NCBI RefSeq assembly: GCF_900091625.1 | Contig: NZ_FMIC01000002.1 | Span: forward strand, 1,798,001-1,862,000 | Length of the DNA: 64,000 bases | Source of the DNA: Micromonospora peucetia | GTDB lineage: Bacteria; Actinomycetota; Actinomycetes; Mycobacteriales; Micromonosporaceae | Reading direction: 5' to 3' | Shown: piece by piece, positions 34,208-42,342 of the stretch | How the letters are laid out: the number at the start of each line of letters is the position of its first letter | How positions within the stretch are numbered: position 1 is the first letter of the stretch | Translations under genes and position numbers: made by a program | The notes under the pieces: generated by a model | What the model was told of the DNA's origin: nothing | Databases searched by the model: none | The model's input: only the letters and a program-made list of their open reading frames with translations

Positions 34208-35209
34208 TCAGCGGCCGGGGGCGGGCGCGGTGGAACCGCGTACCACCAGTTCGGGCTCGAACAGCAGCTCGTCGTGCAGCACGCCGACCCCCTCGATCTG
34301 GGTGACCAGCAGGTCCACCGCAGCCTGCCCCATCGTCTCGATCGGCTGCCGCACCGTGGTCAACGGCGGATCGGTGCAGGTCATGAACGCGGAGTCGTCG
34401 AAGCCCACCACCGACACATCGGCCGGCACCGAACGACCCAGCCGCCGGGCGGCCCGGATGGCGCCCAGGGCCAGCACGTCACTGGCACAGATGATGCCGG
34501 TCACGCCACGCTCGACCAGCTTGGTCGCGGCGACCCGCGCCCCCTCCATGGAGAAGCTGGAGCGCTCGACGTGGGCCGAGCCGTCGACCCAGCCCGCGGC
34601 CTGGACCATCGCGCCCAGCTTGCGCCGGGACGGCACGTGCCCCTCCGGGCCGAGCACCATCCCGATCCGCTCGTGCCCGAGCGAGCGCAGGTGCCCGTAC
34701 GCCTGCTCCACCGCCACCGCGTCGTCGGTGGACACCCGGGGGAAGCCCAACTCGTCCACACCCGCGTTGACCAGCACCACCGGCAGGCCCCGGTCGGTCA
34801 GCCGGCGGTAGTGGTCGTGCCGGGCGTCGGCGAGCGCGTACGAGCCACCGGCGAAGATCACCCCGGAGACCTGATGGTCGAGGAGCATCTCCACGTAGTC
34901 CATCTCGGAGACGCCACCGATGGTCCGGGCGCAGAGCGCGGGGGTGAAGCCACGCTGGGCGAGTGACCCGGTGACCACCTCGGCGAGCGCCGGGAAGATC
35001 GGGTTCTGCAACTCGGGCAGCACCAGCCCGACCAGCCGGGCACGCTCGCCGCGCAGCTTGGTCGGCCGCTCGTAGCCGAGCACGTCCAGCGCGGTCAGCA
35101 CGGCCGTCCGGGTCGCCTCGGAGACCCCGTCCCGGCCGTTGAGCACCCGGCTGACGGTGGCCTCGCTGACGCCCGCCTTCTTGGCAACTTCCGTCAACCG
35201 CTTCGTCAC
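34208..35209 (-). CDS. LacI-family transcriptional regulator of the glucan locus
   Basis: 333 residues. N-terminal HTH and hinge: RLTEVAKKAGVSEATVSRVLNGRDGVSEATR, followed by the periplasmic-binding-protein-like sensor domain (about 60-333) with GVIFAGGSYALADA and VSVVGFDDSAFMTCTDPPLTTV. It lies directly upstream of the sugar-binding operon in the same orientation and is its probable repressor, released by an imported disaccharide (inference from locus and family). Confidence 0.94.
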   Translation of the reverse strand: MTKRLTEVAKKAGVSEATVSRVLNGRDGVSEATRTAVLTALDVLGYERPTKLRGERARLVGLVLPELQNPIFPALAEVVTGSLAQRGFTPALCARTIGGVSEMDYVEMLLDHQVSGVIFAGGSYALADARHDHYRRLTDRGLPVVLVNAGVDELGFPRVSTDDAVAVEQAYGHLRSLGHERIGMVLGPEGHVPSRRKLGAMVQAAGWVDGSAHVERSSFSMEGARVAATKLVERGVTGIICASDVLALGAIRAARRLGRSVPADVSVVGFDDSAFMTCTDPPLTTVRQPIETMGQAAVDLLVTQIEGVGVLHDELLFEPELVVRGSTAPAPGR

Positions 35210-35321
35210 GGCCGCAATCGTACGTCATCACGGTGAAAGAAATGAACAGTCCTCTGCCGGGCGACCGTCTCCTGCTGCCGCGATCTGCCCGCCACCCGAC
35301 ATCCGCCGTGCTCGGGCAGCG

Positions 35322-36797
35322 TCAGGACAGGTTGCGCAACGCGTCCTCGATGGTCCGGTGGAAGGTCGGGTACGCGTAGATCATGTGCCGGAGTTCGGCG
35401 AGCGGCACCGCCGCGTGTACCGCCACCACCAGCCCGGAGAGCACCTCGCCACCGGCCGGCCCCACCGAGGTGGCACCGATCAGCACGCCCTGGTCGGCGT
35501 CCGCGACGAGCTTGACGAAGCCCTCGTTGCCGCTCTTGTGGATCCAGCCCCGCGCCGACGACGACAGCTCGGCGAGGCCGACCTGCACGTTGACGCCCCG
35601 CTCACGGGCCTGCCGCTCGGTTAGGCCGACCGCGCCGACCTCGGGATCGGTGAAGGTCACCCGGGGCAGCGCCCGGTAGTCGGCGCGCGGCACGGAGCCG
35701 GCGGAGCCGCTCGACCCGGTCGTGCCGAGCGCGCTCACCACGCCGACCGCCCCGCCCACCACGCTCGCGGTGCCGCTGGGGTCAGCCCCGCCGTCGCCGC
35801 GCCGGACGTGGTCGAGCACGTCGGCGACGACGATTCCCGCCTGGTACATCGCGACGTGGGTGAACGCGCCCTCACCGGTGACGTCACCGACCGCCCAGAT
35901 CCCCTCGGTGACGTGCAGCCGGTCGTCGACGGGCAGGTAACGGCGGCCGGCGTCCACCCCGACGGTGTCCAGGCCCAGCTCGTCCAGGTGGGCCCGGCGG
36001 CCGGTCACCACCAGCAGCCGCTCGGCGGTGAGCGCCGTCCCGCCCGTCGCGTGCAGGGTGAAGCCGCGCCCGTCGTGGCTCACCCGCTCCGCCTGCACCC
36101 CGGTGTGGATCTCCACCCCGTCGGCGCGCAGCGCGGCGGCGGCCACCTCGGACGCCTCCGGCTCCTCGACGGCGAGCACCCGGTCCAGGGCCTCGACCAC
36201 GGTGACCCGGACGCCGAACCGGGCGAACACCTGGGCCAGTTCCAGCCCGATCGCCCCGCCACCCAGCACCAGCAGCGACTCCGGCAGTTCCTCGACCTCG
36301 ATCGCCTGCCGGTTGGTCCAGTACGGCGTGTCGGCCAGCCCGTCGACCGGCGGCACGGACGGTCTGGTGCCGGTGCCGAGCACGATCCCGTGCCGGGCCT
36401 GGAAGACCCGATCGCCGACCCTGACCCGGCCGGCGCCGTCGAGCCGGGCGCTGCCCCGGACGAACCGTCCGCCCCTGCCGGTGAACCGTTCCACCGCGAC
36501 CGTGTCGTCCCAGGTGTCGGTGGCCTCCTCGCGGATCCGCCTCGCGACCGGCGCCCAGTCGGGCCGGACCTCGGCGCTGCCGGCGAGCCCGTCGACCCGG
36601 CGGGCCTCGGCGATCGCGTTGGCCGCCCGGATCATCATCTTGCTCGGGACGCATCCCCAGTAGGGGCACTCCCCACCGACCAGGTCGCGTTCGACGCCGA
36701 CGACGGTCAGCCCCGCCTCGGCGAGCCGCCCGGCCACCTCCTCGCCGCCGACCCCGAGCCCGACCACGACCACGTCCACCAGTTCCGGATCCGCCAT
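35322..36797 (-). CDS. FAD/NAD(P) pyridine nucleotide-disulfide oxidoreductase
   Basis: 491 residues from the ATG at 36797. FAD-binding VVVVGLGVGGEEVAGRLAEAG; redox disulfide C44-x4-C49 in GGECPYWGCVPSK; NAD(P)-binding GGGAIGLELAQVFARFG; second FAD motif GIWAVGDVTGEGAFTH. It belongs to the lipoamide-dehydrogenase/mercuric-reductase superfamily. The C-terminal active-site segment, normally HPT near the end, reads AYPTFHRTIEDAL, replacing the His-Pro pair with Tyr-Pro and placing a His three residues on. Natural substrate unknown. A Ser/Gly/Thr-rich insert occurs near residue 355. Confidence 0.9.
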   Translation of the reverse strand: MADPELVDVVVVGLGVGGEEVAGRLAEAGLTVVGVERDLVGGECPYWGCVPSKMMIRAANAIAEARRVDGLAGSAEVRPDWAPVARRIREEATDTWDDTVAVERFTGRGGRFVRGSARLDGAGRVRVGDRVFQARHGIVLGTGTRPSVPPVDGLADTPYWTNRQAIEVEELPESLLVLGGGAIGLELAQVFARFGVRVTVVEALDRVLAVEEPEASEVAAAALRADGVEIHTGVQAERVSHDGRGFTLHATGGTALTAERLLVVTGRRAHLDELGLDTVGVDAGRRYLPVDDRLHVTEGIWAVGDVTGEGAFTHVAMYQAGIVVADVLDHVRRGDGGADPSGTASVVGGAVGVVSALGTTGSSGSAGSVPRADYRALPRVTFTDPEVGAVGLTERQARERGVNVQVGLAELSSSARGWIHKSGNEGFVKLVADADQGVLIGATSVGPAGGEVLSGLVVAVHAAVPLAELRHMIYAYPTFHRTIEDALRNLS

Positions 36798-36890
36798 CTG
36801 GCCAGCATCGCGCACCGCCCGGCGGCCGGCCAGCCGGTCACTGGAGGAAATCCGCTGCCCACCGGCGTGGCGACCTCCTACCGTGGCCGG

Positions 36891-37955
36891 ATGCGCACCC
36901 GCTTCTCCGCCGTCCACGACTGCTTCGCCGAGCTGCTCGCCGAGGGCCGGGAGACCGGGGCCGGCCTGGCGATCTGGTACGACGGCGAACCGGTGGTCGA
37001 CATCTTCGGCGGCGAACGGTCGGCGGGACGGCCGTGGCTGCCGGACACGCTGGTGAACGTCTACTCCGTCGCCAAGCCGGTCGCCGCGCTCTGCCTGTTG
37101 GCGCTGGTCGACCGGGGCCGGCTCGACCTGGACGACCACGTCGCCGAGCACTGGCCCGGCTTCCGCGCCCCGGCCACCGTCCGCCAGGTGCTGACGCACA
37201 CCGCCGGGCTGCCGGCCTTCCCGGTGCCCCGGCCGGCCGCCGCCGTCGCGGACTGGGACCTGCTCTGCGCCGACCTCGCCGCTGCCGAGCCGGAGTGGCC
37301 GCCCGGCTCCGTCGCGGGCGAGCACGCCTGGACGTACGGGCACCTGGTCGGTGAGCTGGTGCGGCGGGTCGACGGGAGGTCGGTGGGTCGCTTCCTGGCT
37401 GAGGAGATCGCCGGGCCGTGGCGGCTGGATCTCGGCTTCGGCCTCGGCGGGGCGGACCAGCGGCGCTGTGCCGAGCTGCGGTACGGCGATCCGGGGTGGC
37501 CGGACCGGGTGGCCGGCGAGCCGGGTTCGCTGTGGGCGCGGGCGCTGGACAACCCGCCCGGCGGCCGGGACCTGTCGGTGGTGAACAGTCCGCTCTGGCG
37601 GGGCGCCGAGGTGCCGGCCGTCAACCTGCACTCGACCGCGGGCGCCCTGGCCCGCCTCTACGCGGGCCTGCTCGCCGGTGGCGTCCTCGACGGCGTACGG
37701 CTGTTCAGCCGGGAGCTGGTGGCCGAGGCGACCCGGGTCCAGTACGACGGCGACGACCTGCTGCTCGGCCGGCGGACCCGGTGGACGCTGGGCATGCAGT
37801 GGGAGCCCGACGGCAGTTGGGGCATGGGCGGGATCGGCGGCAGCTCCGCCTGGGCCGATCCCGGGCGCGGCTACACCTTCGCCTACGCCACCTCCCACCT
37901 GGCCGACCACGACCGGGTCGAAGCCCTGGCGGACGCCCTGCACTCCTGCCTCTGA
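36891..37955 (+). CDS. Serine hydrolase of the beta-lactamase/EstB family
   Basis: 354 residues. The nucleophile lies in VYSVAKPVAAL (SxxK), followed by an LTHTAGLPAF segment and TYGHLVGELV at the position of the YxN motif (YGH). The final HTG-like motif is replaced by GGIGGSSAW, as in esterase-type members. No signal peptide, so likely a cytoplasmic esterase or peptidase rather than a secreted beta-lactamase. Divergent from the disulfide reductase gene by 93 bp. Confidence 0.88.
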   Translation: MRTRFSAVHDCFAELLAEGRETGAGLAIWYDGEPVVDIFGGERSAGRPWLPDTLVNVYSVAKPVAALCLLALVDRGRLDLDDHVAEHWPGFRAPATVRQVLTHTAGLPAFPVPRPAAAVADWDLLCADLAAAEPEWPPGSVAGEHAWTYGHLVGELVRRVDGRSVGRFLAEEIAGPWRLDLGFGLGGADQRRCAELRYGDPGWPDRVAGEPGSLWARALDNPPGGRDLSVVNSPLWRGAEVPAVNLHSTAGALARLYAGLLAGGVLDGVRLFSRELVAEATRVQYDGDDLLLGRRTRWTLGMQWEPDGSWGMGGIGGSSAWADPGRGYTFAYATSHLADHDRVEALADALHSCL

Positions 37956-38026
37956 CCGGGCGTCTCCAAGATCGAGCCGGACGGCGACGACGACGGACCG
38001 GGCGAGCGGTCAGCGGCAGGAGACCG

Positions 38027-38965
38027 TCACGGGGTGGACACGGTCAGCGGGCCAGGCATCAGGGCGGGACCGGGGATCACCACCGGCGTGCCGGCCGGGG
38101 TGAGCAGGGCGCGGGCGGCCACCGCCAGCCGGCGGTGCCGCGGCACCAGCGCCCGGGCGGCGAAGACGTCGAAGTCCAGCGCGGCCACCTCGTCCAGGAT
38201 GCCGCCGTACAGCGCGTACGCGGTGCGCATGCAGGCCTGCGACGCGGGCACGAGCAGGGTGATCCCGGGGGCGGCGGCGGCGTAGTGCGCCTGGGCGCGG
38301 GTCACCTCGTACGCGATCAGCTCCCGGATCCGTGCCGTGGAGCGGCCCCGGGCGCGCGCCTCGGCCAACTCCTCGCGGGTGACGCCGAACAGGGCCAGGT
38401 CTTCGTCGGGCAGGTAGGTCCGCCCCCGGTCGAGGTCCTCGGCCACGTCCCGGATGAAGTTGGTGAGCTGGAAGGCGAAGCCGAGCTGGCGGGCCGGCTC
38501 CCGGGCCGCCGCCGGGTCCGAGCTGCCCAGGATCGGCAGCATCATGGTGCCGATCACCGCCGCCGAGCCCTCCATGTAGTCGAGCAGGTGGTCGTAGGTG
38601 CGGTACGAGGTGACCGTCAGGTCCATCGCCATGCTGCTGAGGAACGACGCGAAGTCGTCCCGGTCGAGATCGAAGACGGCGATCGTGTGCAGCACGGCGG
38701 GGAGCAGCGGGTCGTCCACCGGTTCGCCGTGCAGGCCGGCGACGAAGCGGCCGGCCCAGTCGTCGAGGCGCGCGGCGCGCTCGGCCGGGGGCAGTTCCTC
38801 GGTGCGGTCGACGATCTCGTCGGCGTAGCGCGTGAATCCGTACAGGGCGTGCACATGTCGCCGTTTCCAGGCGGGCAGCAGCCGGGTGGCGAGATAGTAG
38901 GTGCGGCCGTGTCGTCTGTGCAGCTCACGGCTGTGGTCATAGGCCGCGGTGAGATCCGTGTCCAC
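38027..38965 (-). CDS. crtB: Phytoene synthase
   Basis: 312 residues with GTG start and GGAGGG ribosome site. The squalene/phytoene-synthase family Asp motifs are YADEIVD (about residue 42-49) and DVAEDLDRGRTYLP; the conserved GFAFQLTNFIRD helix is present. It condenses two geranylgeranyl diphosphates to phytoene. Divergent from crtE with only 64 bp between them, so both share one control region. Confidence 0.95.
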   Translation of the reverse strand: MDTDLTAAYDHSRELHRRHGRTYYLATRLLPAWKRRHVHALYGFTRYADEIVDRTEELPPAERAARLDDWAGRFVAGLHGEPVDDPLLPAVLHTIAVFDLDRDDFASFLSSMAMDLTVTSYRTYDHLLDYMEGSAAVIGTMMLPILGSSDPAAAREPARQLGFAFQLTNFIRDVAEDLDRGRTYLPDEDLALFGVTREELAEARARGRSTARIRELIAYEVTRAQAHYAAAAPGITLLVPASQACMRTAYALYGGILDEVAALDFDVFAARALVPRHRRLAVAARALLTPAGTPVVIPGPALMPGPLTVSTP

Positions 38966-38979
38966 CGGCCCTCCTCAAT

Positions 38980-39001
38980 AATCGACGCACCAATCGACGC
39001 A
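38980..39001. promoter_or_regulatory. Tandem direct repeat in the crtB/crtE promoter, likely operator
   Basis: AATCGACGCA occurs at 38980-38989 and again at 38992-39001, a 12-bp period. A degenerate third unit (AACTCGTAGC) follows at 39001. It fills the 64-bp gap between the divergent crtB and crtE genes, whose -10 candidate is TAGGGT at 39012-39017. Tandem direct repeats are how CarH-type MerR regulators bind their operators, and such a regulator is encoded at the end of this cluster. Confidence 0.65.
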
Positions 39002-39029
39002 ACTCGTAGCCTAGGGTACGCTCGGCCGC

Positions 39030-40178
39030 ATGGCCAACGACGCAGTTGCGGAGAATGCGCTCCGGGTGGCCCCCGCCGGCCCGACCGAAGGCGACAACCC
39101 GGTCCGCGCGGTCCTGGCCGCGTACACGAAAGACCTGGTCACGGCGGTGGAAGACACCCTCGCCGCCTTCCTGGCCGGCGAGGTCGACGCACTGACCGGG
39201 ATCGACGCGGCGATGGGCGGATTCGCCGCGACGGCCCGCGACTGCGTGCTGGCCGGCGGCAAGCGCGTCCGCCCCGCGTTCGCCTACTGGGGCTGGCGCG
39301 GGGCGGGCGGCGACGTGGCCGCGCTGCCGCCGGTGCTGCCGGCGTTCGCCGCCCTGGAGTTGCTGCACACCTTCGCCCTCGTGCAGGACGACGTGATGGA
39401 CGCCTCCGCCACCCGGCGGGGCCGGCCGACCGTCCACGTGGCGCTGGCCGCCCGGCACGCCGCCGCCGGCCACCGGGGCGACCCGCGTCGGTTCGGCGAG
39501 ACGGTCGCGGTGCTGATCGGCGACCTCTGCATGGTCTGGGCGGACCGGCTCCTCGCACACGCCGCGCTGCCGCCGGCCCGACTGCTCGACGTCCGGCGCT
39601 GCTACGACCAGATGCGCGTGGAAACCGTCGCCGGGCAGTACCTCGACGTGCTCGGCGAGAGCGACGCGGCGAACTGGTCGGTCGACCGGGCGCTGCGGGT
39701 CGCCCGCTACAAGACCGCAAGCTACACGGTGCAGCAGCCGCTGCTCTTCGGCGCCCGGCTGGCCGGCGTAGGGGACGACGCCCCGCTGTCCGCCGCGTAC
39801 ACCCGCTACGGGCTCGCCGTCGGCGAGGCGTTCCAGCTCTGCGACGACCTGCTCGACAGCTACGGCGACCCGGTGACGACCGGCAAGTCGGCCGGCGACG
39901 ACCTGCGCGCCGGTAAGCCGACCGTGCTGCTGATGCTGGCCCGGCAGCTCGCCACGCCGACCCAGCGGCGCGCGCTGGACCGGGTCGGCGCCGGGGATGC
40001 GGGGGTCGCCCGCCTCACCGAGCTGGTCGCCGACACCGGGGCGGTCGACCGGGTCGAGCGCATGATCTCCGACCGGATCGCCGAGGCGCTGACCGCGCTC
40101 GACACCGTGTCGATCGACGAGACCACGCGCACCGCGCTCACCGGTCTCGCCACCGCCGCCACCGACCGGCGGGCATGA
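39030..40178 (+). CDS. crtE: Geranylgeranyl diphosphate synthase (polyprenyl synthetase)
   Basis: 382 residues. First Asp-rich motif LVQDDVMDAS and second FQLCDDLLDSYGD are intact, with the GGKRVRP substrate-binding segment between them in order. It extends isoprenoid diphosphates to C20 for carotenoids. The candidate -10 (39012-39017) leaves about six transcribed bases before the ATG, so the message would be almost leaderless. Confidence 0.93.
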   Translation: MANDAVAENALRVAPAGPTEGDNPVRAVLAAYTKDLVTAVEDTLAAFLAGEVDALTGIDAAMGGFAATARDCVLAGGKRVRPAFAYWGWRGAGGDVAALPPVLPAFAALELLHTFALVQDDVMDASATRRGRPTVHVALAARHAAAGHRGDPRRFGETVAVLIGDLCMVWADRLLAHAALPPARLLDVRRCYDQMRVETVAGQYLDVLGESDAANWSVDRALRVARYKTASYTVQQPLLFGARLAGVGDDAPLSAAYTRYGLAVGEAFQLCDDLLDSYGDPVTTGKSAGDDLRAGKPTVLLMLARQLATPTQRRALDRVGAGDAGVARLTELVADTGAVDRVERMISDRIAEALTALDTVSIDETTRTALTGLATAATDRRA

Positions 40179-40208
40179 TGGGCAACTTCGCAACAAGGAG
40201 GTGGTCGC

Positions 40209-41687
40209 GTGCGCACCGTTGACGGGCGTACGGACCGGGTGGTCGTGGTCGGCGCCGGGCTGGGCGGGCTGGCCTGCGCGCTGCACCTGGCGGGCAGCGG
40301 TCGACAGGTGACCGTGCTGGAACGCGAACCGGTGCCGGGCGGTCGGGCCGGCCGGCTCGGCGTGGACGGCTACGAGTTCGACACCGGGCCCACCGTGCTC
40401 ACCATGCCGGACCTGATCGCCGAGGCGCTCGGCGCGGTCGGCGAGGAGCTGGACGACTGGCTCGACCTCACCCCGCTCGACCCGGCCTACCGGGCCCACT
40501 ACCCGGACGGCTCGACGCTCGACGTCATCACCGACACCACCCGGATGGCCGCCGAGATCGCCCGGGTCTGCGGCCCCCGCGAGGCCGACGGCTACCTGCG
40601 TTTCGTCGACTACGCGCGCAAGCTCTGGCAGTGGGAACGCGCCGACTTCATCGAGCGCAACCTGGACGCGCCCACCGACCTGCTCACCGGCAACCTGCTG
40701 AAGCTGCTGGCGGGCGGCGCCTTCCGCCGGCTCCAGACGAAGATCAACCAATTCTTCCGGGACCCGCGCACCCAGCGGATCTTCTCGTTCCAGGCGATGT
40801 ACGCCGGCCTCGCGCCACACGACGCGCTGGCCATCTACGCGGTCATCGCGTACCTCGACTCGGTGGCCGGGGTCTACTTCCCGCGCGGCGGCGTCCACGC
40901 GGTCTCCCGGGGCATGGCCGGCGCCGCCGAGAAGCACGGCGTCGAGATCCGCTACGACACCACGGTGACCCGGGTGGAGACGGCGAACGGCCGGGCCACC
41001 GGCGTGCTGACCGCCGACGGCGAGCGGATCCCGGCCGACGTGGTCGTGCTCAATCCCGACCTGCCGGTCGCCTACCGCGACCTGCTGCCGCCGACCCGTC
41101 CGCGCCGGCTCACCTACTCCCCGTCCTGCGTGGTCCTGCACATCGGGTCGACGCAGGGGTATGGGAAGATCGCCCACCACAACATCCACTTCGGACGGTC
41201 CTGGAGGGGCACCTTCGATGAGGTCATCCGGCGGGGCGAGCTGATGAGCGACCCGTCCCTGCTGGTCACCAACCCGAGCCGGACCGACCCGACGGTGGCG
41301 CCCGCCGGGCGGCACACCTACTACGTGCTCGCCCCGGTGCCCAACCTCGAACGGGCACCGTTCGACTGGCGGGGCGACCTCACCGACCGCTACGCCGGCC
41401 AGCTCGTCGGCACCCTGGAGGAACGCGGCTACGTCGGCTTCGGTGCCGGCGTCGAGGTGCTGCGGGCCGTGACCCCGGCCGAGTGGGCGGAGCAGGGCAT
41501 GGCCGCCGGCACCCCGTTCGCCGCCGCGCACAGCCTCTTCCAGACCGGCCCGTTCCGCCCGTCGAACCTGCACCGGACGCTGCCGAACGTCGTCTTCGTC
41601 GGCTCGGGCACCCAGCCCGGCGTCGGCGTGCCCATGGTGCTCATCTCCGGCAAACTCGCCGCCAGCCGCATCACCGGGGGATCCTGA
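40209..41687 (+). CDS. crtI: Phytoene desaturase
   Basis: 492 residues, GTG start with AAGGAGGTGG. N-terminal FAD dinucleotide fold VVVVGAGLGGLACALHLAGSG; C-terminal signature VFVGSGTQPGVGVPMVLISGKLAA is the bacterial CrtI hallmark. It introduces double bases to give lycopene or a related polyene. No cyclase, ketolase or hydroxylase gene is visible here, so later carotenoid steps would depend on genes elsewhere. The stop overlaps a mini-ORF (see 41687-41725). Confidence 0.95.
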   Translation: MRTVDGRTDRVVVVGAGLGGLACALHLAGSGRQVTVLEREPVPGGRAGRLGVDGYEFDTGPTVLTMPDLIAEALGAVGEELDDWLDLTPLDPAYRAHYPDGSTLDVITDTTRMAAEIARVCGPREADGYLRFVDYARKLWQWERADFIERNLDAPTDLLTGNLLKLLAGGAFRRLQTKINQFFRDPRTQRIFSFQAMYAGLAPHDALAIYAVIAYLDSVAGVYFPRGGVHAVSRGMAGAAEKHGVEIRYDTTVTRVETANGRATGVLTADGERIPADVVVLNPDLPVAYRDLLPPTRPRRLTYSPSCVVLHIGSTQGYGKIAHHNIHFGRSWRGTFDEVIRRGELMSDPSLLVTNPSRTDPTVAPAGRHTYYVLAPVPNLERAPFDWRGDLTDRYAGQLVGTLEERGYVGFGAGVEVLRAVTPAEWAEQGMAAGTPFAAAHSLFQTGPFRPSNLHRTLPNVVFVGSGTQPGVGVPMVLISGKLAASRITGGS

Positions 41688-41725
41688 TGGCCCTCGCCCT
41701 CGAACCCGGGAGACACCTGCCGTGA
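41687..41725 (+). other. 12-codon mini-ORF bridging crtI and idi
   Basis: ATGGCCCTCGCC opens one base inside the crtI stop (TGATG) and the 12-residue reading MALALEPGRHLP ends in a TGA that overlaps the idi start GTGA. Ribosomes that finish crtI could therefore pass straight to idi. May be chance; see findings. Confidence 0.35.
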
Positions 41726-42342
41726 CCACCCGCGAGAACCACCTCGTCGAGCTCGTCGACGACGCCGGGCGGACGCGGGGCGAGACCACCGTGTCCGCCG
41801 CCCACCAGCCCCCGGGCCAACTCCACCGCGCCTTCTCGGTGCTGCTCGTCGACCCCGACGGCCGGGTGCTGCTGCAACGGCGGGCCTCGGTGAAGACCCG
41901 CTTCCCGCTGCGCTGGGCCAACTCGTGCTGCGGCCACCCGGCTCCGGGCGAGTCCCTGGTCGAGGCCGCCAACCGCCGGCTGCGCGAGGAGCTCGGCGCC
42001 GGCCCGGTCGAGCTGACCGAGGTCGGGGTGTACGCCTACTACGCCGAGGACCCGGCCACCAGCCGGGTGGAGTTCGAGTACGACCACGTCCTGCGGGGGG
42101 AGTTCCGGCCGGACAGCCCGCTGCTGCCCGACCCGGCGGAGGTGGCCGAGCTGCGCTGGGTCGACCCCGTCACGCTGGTGGCCGACCTCGACGCCGACCC
42201 CCGCGCGTACGCACCGTGGCTGGGCGGGGTGGTGAACCGTCTGCTGCGCCCCTCGGGGCCGACCGTCGGCCCGTCGAAGCCGGCCGTCACCCCGTCCGGT
42301 CCGCCGGCGAACGACGCGGCGGAGCGGTCGGGTGGCCGATGA
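41722..42342 (+). CDS. idi: Isopentenyl-diphosphate delta-isomerase, type I
   Basis: 206 residues with GTG start. The type I IDI active site is present: CCGHPAPGE (catalytic Cys), the Nudix-like helix NRRLREELGAGPVELTEV and a WVDP segment. It interconverts IPP and DMAPP, supplying crtE. The last 30 residues are a Ser/Pro-rich tail that overlaps the next gene by 11 bp. Confidence 0.94.
   Translation: MTTRENHLVELVDDAGRTRGETTVSAAHQPPGQLHRAFSVLLVDPDGRVLLQRRASVKTRFPLRWANSCCGHPAPGESLVEAANRRLREELGAGPVELTEVGVYAYYAEDPATSRVEFEYDHVLRGEFRPDSPLLPDPAEVAELRWVDPVTLVADLDADPRAYAPWLGGVVNRLLRPSGPTVGPSKPAVTPSGPPANDAAERSGGR

Noticed and set aside
35808..36890. Long in-frame extension of the serine hydrolase gene
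   Set aside because: It is opposite the flavoprotein gene, is rich in His/Asp/Gly/Arg shadow residues and the ATG at 36891 gives a normal-length hydrolase.
38937..41972. 1011-codon frame opposite crtE, crtI and idi
   Set aside because: It lies antisense to three recognised genes and shows the usual shadow composition.
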